Shown piece by piece: positions 1 to 9,466 of a DNA stretch of 64,000 bases. Below the pieces are notes generated by a model, which searched no databases, was not told the DNA's origin, and worked only from the letters and a program-made list of their open reading frames with translations. Position 1 is the stretch's first letter; each line of letters starts with the position of its first letter. The stretch is taken from assembly GCA_963763485.1 (NCBI GenBank), contig CAVXOW010000006.1, positions 1,116,001 through 1,180,000 of the forward strand, written 5' to 3'. Source of the stretch: CAWCKS01 sp963763485. GTDB lineage: Bacteria; Pseudomonadota; Alphaproteobacteria; Rhizobiales; Xanthobacteraceae. A program made the translations under genes and the position numbers.

Positions 1-144
1 CTCAAACGCCTGCGCGACTGGACCAAATCGTCGGTTGTCGCGCGCCGCGAGCATTTGCCTGATGGTTACAAGCGCGAGAAGTCGGCGGTATTGGCGGACG
101 CCGACAAGGCATTTCGCAAGATGGCGCGGGCGACGCAGCAATAG
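1..144 (+). CDS. C-terminal end of an unidentified protein (partial)
   Basis: Frame 1 is open from the window edge to a TAG at 142-144 and encodes 47 residues. They are rich in Lys and Arg (starting LKRLRDWTKSS, ending FRKMARATQQ). The gene ends 18 bases before the OpgC-like gene on the same strand, so the two are probably co-transcribed. The visible tail carries no recognisable domain, so the product cannot be named. Confidence 0.5.
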   Translation, partial: LKRLRDWTKSSVVARREHLPDGYKREKSAVLADADKAFRKMARATQQ

Positions 145-162
145 CCGCGGCCGGCACGCAAG

Positions 163-1314
163 GTGCGCCCGATGATGTCGACGACTGCGCGCGATCTCGA
201 TTCGGCCGTCACGCCGGATCGCGACTTCAGGATCGACCTGTTTCGCGGATTGTCGCTGTGGCTGATCTTTCTCGACCACATCCCCGAAGGCATCTTCAAC
301 AATATCACATTACGCAATTTCGGCTTCAGCGATGCCGCCGAGATTCTGGTTTTTCTCTCGGGGCTTGCCTCGGGGATTGTCTATGGACGCGTCGCACGCG
401 AGAGCGGGCCAAGCCGTGCTGCAGCGCGTGCGTTCCGGCGCGGCGTCGAAATCTATCTCGCGCAGATGGTCCTGATCGTCCTGTATTTCGCGCAAGCCTT
501 GTTCTTCGCGCGCTGGCAGGAGCGTTACCTGCACGATGCCAACGTGGCGATCTTTCAGTCGGCGCCGGGCCTGACCGCGCTTCAAGCGCTCATCCTGAGG
601 TACGCGCCGGTCAATATCGACGCGCTGTCGTTGATGGTCGTCCTCCACCTGGCCTTCGCCCCCGTGCTGCCGCTGATGGTTCGCCGGCCGACCGCCGTCT
701 TGATCGGATCGGCCGCGCTCTACGCCGCCGCGCACTGGTTCGACTGGTCGATTCCGGCCTATCCGCGCGGATACATCTACTTCAACCCGCTCGACTGGCA
801 GTTCCTGTACATCATTGCAGCATGGTGGGCGCTCACCGGCAACGACCACTTTCAATCGCTCAAGGCCTCACGCGTGCTCTCGATTGGGTGCGCGGTGTTT
901 CTGTTCCTTGCCCTGGTGGTCACCCTGGGCTGGCGCTATCCCGGCTTGAAGTGGCTTGACCCACAATGGCTGTCGGATCTGATCTACCCGATCGAGAAGA
1001 GCGACCTTGCCATACTCAGGCTGCTACACTTCCTCGCGGTCGCTTTCGTGTGCTGGCACGTCATTCCGAGCAACCATGCGATCCTGCAATCGCGATTGCT
1101 GCGGCCCCTGGTCCAGTGCGGCGAACATTCGCTCGCGATCTTCTGCGCGAGCGTGCTGCTGTCATTCGCAGCTCACTTCGTGCTCGTGCAGATCTCGAAC
1201 GATCTCGCAGCTCAGTGTCTGGTCGCAGCCGGCGGAATTCTGATCATGAGCGCTTTGGCCGCCCTACTCTCTGGTCTCGACCGGCGAGGCACTGCGCACC
1301 CGCGAACGATCTAG
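163..1314 (+). CDS. opgC: OpgC-like integral membrane acyltransferase
   Basis: A 383-residue polytopic membrane protein. The N-terminus has the OpgC/acyltransferase-3 style opening RIDLFRGLSLWLIFLDHIP (about residues 23-41), followed by about ten hydrophobic segments and conserved FSDAAEILVFLSGL. OpgC proteins add succinyl groups to osmoregulated periplasmic glucans at the inner membrane; the exact substrate here is inferred. The longest frame begins at GTG 163. ATG 172 or 175 are equally possible starts and would remove only three or four residues. It lies 18 bases after the preceding partial gene, suggesting an operon. Confidence 0.8.
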   Translation: MRPMMSTTARDLDSAVTPDRDFRIDLFRGLSLWLIFLDHIPEGIFNNITLRNFGFSDAAEILVFLSGLASGIVYGRVARESGPSRAAARAFRRGVEIYLAQMVLIVLYFAQALFFARWQERYLHDANVAIFQSAPGLTALQALILRYAPVNIDALSLMVVLHLAFAPVLPLMVRRPTAVLIGSAALYAAAHWFDWSIPAYPRGYIYFNPLDWQFLYIIAAWWALTGNDHFQSLKASRVLSIGCAVFLFLALVVTLGWRYPGLKWLDPQWLSDLIYPIEKSDLAILRLLHFLAVAFVCWHVIPSNHAILQSRLLRPLVQCGEHSLAIFCASVLLSFAAHFVLVQISNDLAAQCLVAAGGILIMSALAALLSGLDRRGTAHPRTI

Positions 1315-1503
1315 AGCGCTGGCCTCATAAATCGGCCTTTCGACCAGTGCATAGCGACGTCCGCTTCACAACGAGCTAAGGCCCCTCTGGACGAAAAATC
1401 GGGCCGATCTCAAGGACAAATCAAGGCTCGGTCAGAGACTTGCGGCCGCGATTGCGTGATCACGATCAGATCAAAGACCACTTCGAATCCCAGGAGGAAG
1501 ATC

Positions 1504-2070
1504 ATGACCAACGCAACAGTGACCACCCCCAGACAGTTCGACCATTCCGCGACTGCAGCGGCATCCGAGTTGGCCTCACTCTCCCAATCCTTGAAATCCT
1601 GGAAGGTCACCTTGTCATCTCGACTCGCGCTTGTGGCTTTCGTCGTCCTGGGTGCAAGTGGCGCATTGGCAGACGATATGAAGACGCCGATGAACGGCAC
1701 GGACATTAAGTGGGGACCGGCGCCGCCGTTCTTTCCAAAAGGCGCGGAGTTTGCGGTGCTCTCGGGCGATCCAAGCAAGGACGGTCTCTACGTTGTTCGT
1801 CTGAAGATGCCAGCGGGTTACAAGATCCCGGCCCACAATCACCCGACAACGGAAAACGTGACGGTCGTATCGGGCAATTTTCACATTGGAATGGGCGACA
1901 AGCTGGACCAGAAGAAGGGAATTGAGCTGACCTCAGGCGGGTATGGCGAGGCTCCGGCGAAAATGAACCATTTTGCCTGGGTCACCAGCCCGACGATCGT
2001 GCAGGTTCACGGTCAAGGTCCCTTTGCAATCACCTACGTCAATCCAGCGGATGATCCGAGCAAGAAATAG
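1504..2070 (+). CDS. Exported cupin-domain protein
   Basis: A 188-residue protein with a long N-terminal region, a hydrophobic stretch at about residues 38-56 ending GALA (probable signal peptide or anchor), then a single cupin fold. The metal-binding motif HNHPTTE (H111, H113, E117) and the later Gly of the first cupin box are visible, with H127 as a possible further ligand. The start at 1504 is chosen because AGGAGGA lies about seven bases upstream; an in-frame ATG at 1456 lacks such a site. Small secreted cupins of this type are usually of unknown substrate, and no neighbour gives a clue. Confidence 0.75.
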   Translation: MTNATVTTPRQFDHSATAAASELASLSQSLKSWKVTLSSRLALVAFVVLGASGALADDMKTPMNGTDIKWGPAPPFFPKGAEFAVLSGDPSKDGLYVVRLKMPAGYKIPAHNHPTTENVTVVSGNFHIGMGDKLDQKKGIELTSGGYGEAPAKMNHFAWVTSPTIVQVHGQGPFAITYVNPADDPSKK

Positions 2071-2277
2071 CTGGCAGTCGCAGCGCTCGGCTGCACGTGA
2101 CGCGATCTGCCGATGGTCAATCTCGGCTGCACACATCAGCAGCGAGTTGCGCCGCCGGCAGATGCGCGCGTTGGACCTCTCGTTGAGACGCCATTGCGGA
2201 CTGTCGCCGACGGTCCGAGTCAGACCAAAGGCCGAGCAACCCGCTCAGCCGAGTTGGTCGTCAGGACCACGGCAGAC

Positions 2278-2520
2278 TTAGCGGACCTCAGGTCTCGCGA
2301 ACTCATTGACGGGCTCGACGTCGACAATATCGCCGTCATCGACGTGGTCGCGGATCGCCCCAACCTCTGCCGAATTGATCTCAAGAAGCCACGTCTTCCA
2401 TTCTCTCGGGTGTCCCTCGGGGGCGACAGCCTCGCCACCCGCAGCATACCTATACTTTGCCAGCGCCCCCATGGCTCGTTCCATCGCACCGCCGTCCTTC
2501 AGGGTTACGATGCATCTCAT
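2278..2520 (-). CDS. Small hypothetical protein
   Basis: An 80-residue frame with balanced composition, beginning MRCIVTLKDGGAMERAMG and ending in an acidic stretch with DHVDDGDIVDVEP. A GAGGCGAG stretch lies just before the ATG and could serve as ribosome-binding site. The shadow frames on both strands are Arg/Ser/Pro-rich in the way antisense frames of GC-rich genes are, which favours this frame as the real one. I do not recognise a family. It stands alone between the cupin gene and the TRAP operon. Confidence 0.4.
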   Translation of the reverse strand: MRCIVTLKDGGAMERAMGALAKYRYAAGGEAVAPEGHPREWKTWLLEINSAEVGAIRDHVDDGDIVDVEPVNEFARPEVR

Positions 2521-2734
2521 TTCTCGCCTCGTCAGGTTTGGTTAAACGAGAAAGATGGCACTGATTCTCGGCAGCGCATTGACAGGGATCAACGGGGAGG
2601 TGCGATGCGGAGTTGATCGAGAAGCAAGCAAGGACCGATCACGTCCGGCCTTCCTCGCGCAAGGGCCATCGCAAGACGCCATCACCGGTCCGTTTGGCGA
2701 CTTTTGATCCCGTTATGACCGAGAGGGACTGCGT

Positions 2735-2839
2735 CTAGCCAAAGGTGTTCGGCCGCCGCGATCGATAAGCATCAATCGCATGTGCAATGAAAATACTCAG
2801 GCTCAGAACCCCGAACATTGCGCTCACGACGTCAAGCAT
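2735..2839 (-). CDS. 34-residue single-pass membrane microprotein
   Basis: An ORF of 35 codons from ATG 2839 to TAG 2735, encoding a short N-terminus (MLDVVSAMFGV), a hydrophobic segment LSLSIFIAHAIDAYR and a basic tail RSRRPNTFG. An AAGGG motif lies about nine bases before the start. The hydrophobic helix followed by HAxDAYR and basic residues resembles tiny membrane proteins I associate with Bradyrhizobium genomes; this is recollection, not a search result. Function unknown. Confidence 0.45.
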   Translation of the reverse strand: MLDVVSAMFGVLSLSIFIAHAIDAYRSRRPNTFG

Positions 2840-3104
2840 TGCAGATGCCCTTGCTGCCCAGCACCCCAACCGAACGGCCTGGACCGTGCACAGTCAAAAT
2901 AAAAGTGAGCGTCCCTAGGAGACCGTCGGCGATAGCGACCAATCAGCAACACTACTGAATGCGCGTGACCTTCCACGCACACTCGCAAATCGCGAACTGA
3001 GTGCATTGTTCGACCAACAACAGGAGATCGCTTGTGACAACACCAGCTTGGTGAACTGGGGTTTCCCACGCGAAGATGATCGAAGTCGGCACTTAATCGC
3101 GCAT

Positions 3105-3566
3105 TCAATGTGGTGGCAGCTTTGACAATCCGGACGGGATGACGCCGCCCGACCGCAGGTTCACACGTTTTGCAATGCGCCAAACGTCGTCTTGTTTGAC
3201 AAATTCAGCATAAATCCGCCCCGTGGCGCGGATCGCAAATCCGTCCTTGTCGGTGTGCAAGACCGTGAAATCCCACCATGCGGACGCGGCGGCTCCGGAA
3301 ATATCGATCAGCGCGGGAGAACTGAGATGCAAAGACTTGCTCTCCGCCTTGCGGACTTTCCGGGCAAGCTCCTCAGCTATTCGAACGATCTCGACGCGCC
3401 CCTTGGTTTCGAACAGCGGCTTTCCATCTGTCTTCTCGTAGACGCCGTAATTTGAAATCCACTCGGCGTCCTCGGTGAAGAGATCGCCCCATTCGTCACA
3501 GCGGAAATCGTCCAGCAGCATTGCATAGAGGGCGATCGTACGTCTGATCAGTTCGATGTCGCTCAT
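3105..3566 (-). CDS. SnoaL-like / NTF2-fold protein
   Basis: A 153-residue protein starting MSDIELIRRTIALYAMLLDD. The order of features fits the SnoaL-like NTF2 fold: N-terminal helices with a DDFRCDEWGDLFTEDAEWIS segment, a central helical region, and a C-terminal sheet ending in GRIYAEFVKQDDVWRIAKR. Relatives are small dehydratases, isomerases or dioxygenase beta-subunit-like proteins, so the reaction is not predictable. The start at 3566 has GGAGAG upstream; the longer open frame to 3725 overlaps dctP and is rejected. It follows dctP by about 90 bases on the same strand and probably handles the imported compound. Confidence 0.75.
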   Translation of the reverse strand: MSDIELIRRTIALYAMLLDDFRCDEWGDLFTEDAEWISNYGVYEKTDGKPLFETKGRVEIVRIAEELARKVRKAESKSLHLSSPALIDISGAAASAWWDFTVLHTDKDGFAIRATGRIYAEFVKQDDVWRIAKRVNLRSGGVIPSGLSKLPPH

Positions 3567-3658
3567 TGCTGGCTCTCCGGTCGCTACCCCGGCCGGACGA
3601 TCAGGGTACGCTACCAGGCTCTCTACGACGGTGCGACCGCCCAGCGCGCCGCCCGAGA

Positions 3659-4672
3659 TCAGTTGATCGCCCCGACCGACTTTTCGAGCAAGGCCCAGGC
3701 AGCGGGATCGAACGAGTTCTTCCATTCCTTGTAGAAGCCAGCCTTGACCAGCGCCTCGCGGAATGGTGCGGTATCGACATCGTTGATGACCATTCCCTTC
3801 GCGGTCAGATCGGCGCGGGCGCGCGCCTCGATGGCCTTCAGGTCATCGCGTTGCCGCAGGCATGCAGCGTTGAATTCCTCCTCGATGATGGCCTGGAGAT
3901 CCGGTGGTAGCTTGCTCCAGGCGCGCGCGTTGGCGATCAACCATTGGCCATCCCACATGTGGTTTGTCAGAGAGGCGTATTTGATCACCTCATACATTTT
4001 GAAAGTTACGAAGATCTGCAACGGCGTTTCAATCCCGTCGATCACCTTGGTCTGCAGCGATGAGTAGAGTTCGCTGAAATTCATTGAGACCGGGGACGCC
4101 CCAAGCGCCTTGAACAGCGACACGTAAAGAGCGCCCACCGCGACACGGATCTTGATGCCCGAAAGATCCGACGGGACCTTGATTGGACGAACGTTGTTTG
4201 CAACGTGCCGGAAGCCGAGATTCCAGATGTTCTTCATCGGGCGCAATCCGACCTTTTCGATCGATTGTCGCACATAGGCGCCGAGGTCGCCTTCCATCGC
4301 ACCATAGACGTGATCGTAGTCGGGGAAGGCGTATCCGACTCCGCTGATCGCGGCGACCGGTGCAAGGGTGGAAATGATCACGGTGCTGAGCAGCGTGAAC
4401 TCCAGCGCACCGGAGCGCGTCTGACTCAGCATGTCGGTTGAGCCGCCGAGCTGATTGTTCGGAAACATCTGGATGTTGACGCGGCCATTGGTGCGCTTGG
4501 CGATCGCCTGGGCCGCTTCGTTCAATCGGATGGTGTTTGGATGCGTGTCCAGGGATTCATGACCGAACTTCAGGTTGAACTCCGCCGACTGCGCCCATAC
4601 GGGCTGGACTGGAGTGGCAGCCGCGGCGAACGCGGAGATGTTGAACGTTCTTCGGCTTATTAACCTAGTCAT
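3659..4672 (-). CDS. dctP: TRAP transporter substrate-binding protein (DctP family)
   Basis: A 337-residue periplasmic solute-binding protein. The N-terminus has a twin-arginine-like SRRTF followed by an Ala-rich stretch and AQS, fitting export. Family hallmarks are present: FGHESLDTHPNT near the start of the mature protein, NNQLGGSTDML around residue 75, and the DIIKIR-like ligand-arginine region LSGIKIRVA at about residue 170 with NFSELYSSLQTKVIDGIETPL after it. TRAP proteins bind organic acids. The gene sits 31 bases downstream of the fused permease gene in the same operon, and the divergent IclR regulator suggests induction by its substrate. Confidence 0.9.
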   Translation of the reverse strand: MTRLISRRTFNISAFAAAATPVQPVWAQSAEFNLKFGHESLDTHPNTIRLNEAAQAIAKRTNGRVNIQMFPNNQLGGSTDMLSQTRSGALEFTLLSTVIISTLAPVAAISGVGYAFPDYDHVYGAMEGDLGAYVRQSIEKVGLRPMKNIWNLGFRHVANNVRPIKVPSDLSGIKIRVAVGALYVSLFKALGASPVSMNFSELYSSLQTKVIDGIETPLQIFVTFKMYEVIKYASLTNHMWDGQWLIANARAWSKLPPDLQAIIEEEFNAACLRQRDDLKAIEARARADLTAKGMVINDVDTAPFREALVKAGFYKEWKNSFDPAAWALLEKSVGAIN

Positions 4673-4703
4673 GGCCGTCCCCCCTTGTGCTTGAAAAATC
4701 GGT

Positions 4704-6632
4704 CTATTGAAGAAAGCCCGTGCTCAGCCACGGGACCGCGGCGACGACGAACAGCCCGACGATCAACGCCACCAGATAGCCGGCGATCGGCTTCAGGCCG
4801 GCTGTCGTCTCGACATTCGCGATCGCACAGGCGGTGTAGTAGCCAAGCCCGAACGGTGGCGCGAACAAGCCGATGCCCATCGCGAGAATGACGACGATCG
4901 AATAGTGGACCTCGTGAATCCCGAACGACCGTGCAATTGGATAGACGATCGGGGCGAGCAGGACGACCGCGGGGAGCCCTTCGAGCACCGACCCCAACAC
5001 AACGAAGACGACGATCGAGACCGCGAGAAATCCGTAAGCACCGCCCGGCACGGCGTGCATGATGACCGTCAGCTGTTGGGCAAGGCCGGATTGGGTGAGA
5101 GCCCAGGCCATGGCCGAGGCGCAACCGACGATCAGCAGGATGGCGCCCGTCAGCGACACGGTATTGAGCAGGCCTCGCGCCAATGCGCGGACATCAGGTC
5201 GTTTGCCCAGGACAACCGCGACCAGCACCGCGTACGCCGCGCTGTAGAGGATGCCGAGCGTCGAAACCTCGGTCGGCGTCGCAAAGCCTTCGACGACGGC
5301 GGTGCGGATAATGAACGGCAGCACGAGCGCCGGCGCCGCGACGCCGAGCGTTCGCAACCGTTCTGACCAGTTCGAGCCTTCGATCCGAGGCGCATCGCTC
5401 GCGGCCGCCCGTTTGCTGGTTCGCCACCACACCACCGACGCCAGGAAACAGCCCATGATAATCGACGGCAGGATCCCGCCGGTGAACAGCGACGCAATGG
5501 AAACGCCGGTGACCGAACCCACCGTGATCAAGACGATGCTGGGCGGAACGGTTTCGGTCTGAGCGCCGGTTGCGGCAAGCAACGCAACCAGTTCGCCAGG
5601 ATCCGCGCCCCGCGCGCGCATTTCGGGAAACAGCGGCGGCGCGATGGCGGCCATATCCGCGGCCTTCGAGCCCGAGATACCCGAGATCAGGTACATCGCA
5701 ACCATCAATACGTAATGCAGGCCGCCGCGGAAGTGACCGACGAGGCTGACGAGGAAGTCGACCATCGCCTTGGCCATTCCTGTGATCTCGACAAGACAGC
5801 CGAGCAACACGAATAGCGGCACCGCCAGCAGAATGATGTGCGACATGCCCTCGTCGATGCGATTGATAACGACCGTGAGCGGAATGCTGGTGGTGCAGGC
5901 GAGGAAAGAGAAGGTCGCAATGGCGAAGCTGAACGCAATGGGGATGCCGGCGGCAATGCAAAGCCCGAGCAGTCCGACGAAGAATACCAATAGCCGGTAA
6001 TAACCGAGCGGCGTCAGAGCGGGGCCGGACAGTTGCAGCAGGAGAGCAACTCCGAGGCCGATCGTGAGTGTCACGATTGCGTCGCGGCGATTGGGAAGAC
6101 GGGCCAGTTGCAGGAGACCAAACGCCAGCATGAGGCCAATGCCTGCCGGCATCGCCGCCGCCTTCCAGGCGGCGCTCACGCCCATGTTCGGGGTCGTGAT
6201 CGCAGCCTCATCGACGGCGTAATCGATGGCCTGGGGCAGCAGGAATGCAAGCAGAATGACGCTGATCGAAACGTAGGCTGCGGCAGCAAAGTGTTGGACG
6301 CGCGCCGACCGTGTGCTGATCAAGGCACCCATGCGCATGTGTTCGGCGCGGCAAAATGCAATCACCGCACCAAGCATCGCGAGCCAAAGGAACAGGATCG
6401 AAACAATCTCGTCGATCCAGGTGATGGGCCGATTGAACACGAACCGGGAGATTGCGCCGCTCAGCAACAGCAGCGTGACGGCGACCAGCAGCGTGCAAGC
6501 AAGAGCGATGACGGGCCGCAGCAACGCGCGTTCAATAGCCGCGGCGGTTCCGCGCGCTCGGGTGGCCGAGAACCCCGGCAGTGCAACGATCGGTGGCTCA
6601 GCGGCAACTTCGTGCTCCACGATTGTTTGCAC
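4704..6632 (-). CDS. dctM: Fused TRAP transporter permease DctQ-DctM
   Basis: A 642-residue protein joining both TRAP membrane subunits. Residues of about 35-185 form the four-helix small subunit (DctQ; ITWIDEIVSILFLWLAMLGA is typical), and about 200-640 form the large DctM subunit, with the conserved region GISGSKAADMAAIAPPLFPE and PPSIVLITVG. Fused QM permeases are a known TRAP variant. The start is GTG 6632, with no strong Shine-Dalgarno site seen. It is the first gene of the minus-strand operon with dctP and the SnoaL-like gene, and it faces the IclR regulator gene. Confidence 0.92.
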   Translation of the reverse strand: MQTIVEHEVAAEPPIVALPGFSATRARGTAAAIERALLRPVIALACTLLVAVTLLLLSGAISRFVFNRPITWIDEIVSILFLWLAMLGAVIAFCRAEHMRMGALISTRSARVQHFAAAAYVSISVILLAFLLPQAIDYAVDEAAITTPNMGVSAAWKAAAMPAGIGLMLAFGLLQLARLPNRRDAIVTLTIGLGVALLLQLSGPALTPLGYYRLLVFFVGLLGLCIAAGIPIAFSFAIATFSFLACTTSIPLTVVINRIDEGMSHIILLAVPLFVLLGCLVEITGMAKAMVDFLVSLVGHFRGGLHYVLMVAMYLISGISGSKAADMAAIAPPLFPEMRARGADPGELVALLAATGAQTETVPPSIVLITVGSVTGVSIASLFTGGILPSIIMGCFLASVVWWRTSKRAAASDAPRIEGSNWSERLRTLGVAAPALVLPFIIRTAVVEGFATPTEVSTLGILYSAAYAVLVAVVLGKRPDVRALARGLLNTVSLTGAILLIVGCASAMAWALTQSGLAQQLTVIMHAVPGGAYGFLAVSIVVFVVLGSVLEGLPAVVLLAPIVYPIARSFGIHEVHYSIVVILAMGIGLFAPPFGLGYYTACAIANVETTAGLKPIAGYLVALIVGLFVVAAVPWLSTGFLQ

Positions 6633-7226
6633 CGTGCTTTCGGTTGGTGGAGGCTCGGAACGGGTCAGCCGTCGGTAGTCTGAATGTGCTGAACGCCATG
6701 CAACCAGCGCTCAGCGAAACAATTTCACCCACCGAAATTGACTGACTTCGCGGAAGCGCCGGTGAAACTGTCGAAACTGCTGAGAAGTCAGATAGTTCGC
6801 CGCCGCCGCACTGACATTCGTCGAGCCGCTCGATCACGCGATCATATGAACCCGTAATCTTCGCGAGCGCGACTTCGTTATCCGGCGCGCAGGTCGGTGT
6901 GCTCATTGTCGCCTTGTCGCCGGTATCCCGCGCCCGTTGAGCGCGCCGCAGCGCGACCAATAGACCAATAGGAGGGTGGCGGTCTTCGTCGGCAATCTTG
7001 GCCGCGAGATTGATCGCGCACCCGTTACTCCTGGCGGCAACGCTCGTGAGCCAAGGCCCCCGAACACTTGTCTCGGTATTGGACGGCAATGACGATGGCA
7101 CCGACCTTCACGACGAGATGGCGGCCGTCCGATTGCCAGGGATCGGCGACTTGCGGTCGGTACGGCCCGGCGTATCATCTGCAGCAATCGCGGGCGTCAG
7201 ACCCAGCGAACAAGGGATGCAACGTC
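6633..7226. other. Divergent intergenic region between TRAP operon and IclR gene
   Basis: A 594-base gap between two divergently transcribed genes, longer than a promoter region needs. A minus-strand frame from ATG 6906 starts in protein-like fashion (MSTPTCAPDNEVALAKITG) but overlaps the dctQM start and has no recognisable family, so it is not called. The region should contain the operators for the IclR regulator; no clear palindrome was found by eye. Confidence 0.3.
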
Positions 7227-8189
7227 ATGGAAGCAGGCGATGATCGATTGAGTGCAGTCTCGCTGCAGGAATTTGCCGGCCCCGAGCCTGATGTACGACG
7301 CAAGGGCAGGCCGGAACGTGCGGCCCGCGCCACCAAGCGAACCACCAAGCCGCAGCGCGCCAATTCGCGCCGGGGGCTTACGGATCCGGCGCGGATGTCG
7401 TACCAGCCCGTCGAATCGGTTCGGCGCGCCCTCGAAATCTTGCGCTCCCTGAACCATCTCAAGATCGGCTCCGTGAGCGACCTGCATCGGGTCACCGGGT
7501 TTCCGAAGCCGACCATCATCCGGATGCTCGAGACCCTGATTGTCGATGACTATGTCGCCCGCGACAACCTGTGCGGCGGTTATCGGGTGACACGCAAGGC
7601 ACGCGAGTTGAACTCGGGATACGCCGGCATCTCGATGGTGATCGACGCGGCGCGACCGTGGGTCCTCGAACTCACCGAGCGCCTGAAATGGCCGATCGGG
7701 ATCGGGGTTCCCGATGGCGATGCCATAGCGCTGCAGTTCTGGACGGGCGTGATCAGTCCGCACGCCCATGCCAATACGGTGCTTGGCCGGCGTCCGAACC
7801 TTCACACGAGCGCGATGGGCCGCGCGTATCTCAGCTTTTGCGACGAGGCCGAGCGAGAGAGGTGCCTTCGGGGTATGCGTCTCGATCCGAAACTGCGTTT
7901 TGGCGACGAGGAGGAGCGGCAATTGCGGCAGTTGCTCAAGCGTATCAGGCGCGACGGCTATGCCATGCGCGAGCCCCGCACCTGGCCGTATTGCACAACA
8001 ACCATCGCCAGCCCGATCCGCAGCGACGGCGCGGTGGTGGCGCTGGCGACGATCAGCTTCTTCACCAACGCAATCGCCAAGAGCGAAGTCATGCAGCGTG
8101 CGGTCAGGCCGCTGATGGAGACCTGTGCAAGGATCGAGCAGAGCATCGAACTCATCCGCTCTTCCAGCGCAATCGCCCAGACTTCTTGA
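7227..8189 (+). CDS. IclR-family transcriptional regulator
   Basis: A 320-residue regulator. A basic, Arg/Lys-rich extension of about 57 residues precedes the winged helix-turn-helix (about residues 60-115, with VESVRRALEILRSL and FPKPTIIRMLETL). The C-terminal effector domain runs to the end, with HTSAMGRAYLSF and the late ASPIRSDGAVVALATIS region typical of IclR. The start at ATG 7227 has AAGGGA upstream; the longer frame to 7068 has no protein-like sequence. Divergent placement from the TRAP operon suggests it controls uptake of the TRAP substrate, often an aromatic or organic acid. Confidence 0.9.
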   Translation: MEAGDDRLSAVSLQEFAGPEPDVRRKGRPERAARATKRTTKPQRANSRRGLTDPARMSYQPVESVRRALEILRSLNHLKIGSVSDLHRVTGFPKPTIIRMLETLIVDDYVARDNLCGGYRVTRKARELNSGYAGISMVIDAARPWVLELTERLKWPIGIGVPDGDAIALQFWTGVISPHAHANTVLGRRPNLHTSAMGRAYLSFCDEAERERCLRGMRLDPKLRFGDEEERQLRQLLKRIRRDGYAMREPRTWPYCTTTIASPIRSDGAVVALATISFFTNAIAKSEVMQRAVRPLMETCARIEQSIELIRSSSAIAQTS

Positions 8190-8221
8190 CTCGGGTGCGA
8201 CCTTGCCGATCTGGCGGAAAA

Positions 8222-8240
8222 CCCCTGCGGGGGTGTCGTT
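8222..8240 (+). terminator. Possible weak terminator after the IclR gene
   Basis: A small hairpin (ACCCC, loop TGCG, GGGGT) is followed by GTCGTTTT, about 33 bases after the IclR stop codon. The stem is only five pairs and the T-run is short, so termination is plausible but not strong. Confidence 0.35.
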
Positions 8241-8372
8241 TTGGCCGAGATTACCCAGCCATCGGCTCCGGTCAGCCGTAATCCCTTCGTCGTCTCGATT
8301 TTGCCTCACTTTATGACTTAAAATGCCGCCATGTGGCGTGGGATGGCTCCAGGTGGGGGCCAGCGGGGGCGA

Positions 8373-9315
8373 ATGGACTGCAGCACGGCGACCGATGATC
8401 TATTTCCGCGGGGCGGGCTCGGATTCGCGCGCGGCACCGCGACAGTTGTTGCGGCGCTTGCGGTGTCGTCGGCGGTGGCAGCCTGGATCGCCGACGTCGG
8501 TCCGATGGCGTGGTCCTTTGATCCGCCCCCCGCGGAGCCCACGCCATTCAATATCCGGTTCGCGCTGGACTTGGCTCGTCGATTCGTCGGAATTGGCTAA
8601 CCTCCGCAGCTACCCGTCGATCGAAAATAAGCTTCAGGAAGCAAAAGCCCTGCTCGGTGAGAAACTCAGAGCTGGAGATAGATGGGCCGAGCTTGCCGTT
8701 CGCACCACCACGACGACAGCCATGTCGGTTCCGCTTCCCAAAGCTCGGCCCGCACAAGCGAACGTGGACTTGCAGCTCGGCCGGACAACTCAACCGGATG
8801 AGCGCACATTCCTGCAAAAGCTCGCCGATTTGTTGCCGGCGCGTGCCGCTCTCGCTTCACTGACACCGAGCGACGATACTCCAAACCTGCGATCTCTTGG
8901 TTATGACAGCCTCACCGCAGTCTACGATATCTCCGCTCACGCCGTGTATCTGCCAAATGGTTCGAGACTTGAGGCGCATTCGGGGTACGGCAACCTGAGG
9001 GACGACCCAGGCCACGTCAACGAGCGAAATGTCGGAGCAACACCACCGGCGGTCTATGAGTTGAAGCCGCGAGAGCAGCTGTTTCACGGCGTCCCGGCGC
9101 TTCGAATGATGCCCGCGCAAGGTTCCGCCGCGCTTGGACGGGATGGTTTGCTGGCGCATAGTTACATGCTTGGCCCCGATGGCGATTCCAATGGCTGTGT
9201 ATCGATCAAGGATTACGACCAGTTTTTGGCTGCCTTTCAGAAGGGCGATATCGCGCGGCTGGCCGTCGTGCCAAATTTGAGCGACGCCTCACGACAACCG
9301 CTGCTGAAGTCCTGA
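8373..9315 (+). pseudogene. DUF2778 (Tlde1-like) protein with probable frameshift near its N-terminus
   Basis: The C-terminal half, in the frame ending at 9315, is a DUF2778/Tlde1 domain: LTAVYDISAHAVYLPNGSRL, an SGYGNLRDDP segment, and the L,D-transpeptidase-like catalytic motif HSYMLGPDGDSNGCVS. Such proteins act on peptidoglycan peptides; some are type VI secretion effectors. In this frame the region before about 8590 is Arg-rich and unlike protein. Another frame from ATG 8373 gives a plausible N-terminus with a membrane segment (TATVVAALAVSSAVAAWIA) and ends at a stop at 8600. The two halves probably belong together, joined by a one-base indel at about 8575-8600. If intact as sequenced, translation would have to begin downstream, for example at ATG 8722. 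Confidence 0.65.
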
Positions 9316-9466
9316 GCGCGCCGGCGCAGCTCTCGGTCGGCAGCTGCCGAAATCGCCGGACTTCGCTTGCGTTGAACTACTCCAATAGAAGAATCAGCGC
9401 CGGCGCTTGGAACTGTTCCCGGCGCTGAGGATTGGTGAGCCGATATCGCTTTGTTGGAGATTGGCA

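Noticed and set aside
6706..6906. Minus-strand ORF between the TRAP operon and IclR gene (MSTPTCAPDNEVALAK)
   Set aside because: It runs into the dctQM start in another frame and has no recognisable family; it could be a remnant, but cannot be shown.
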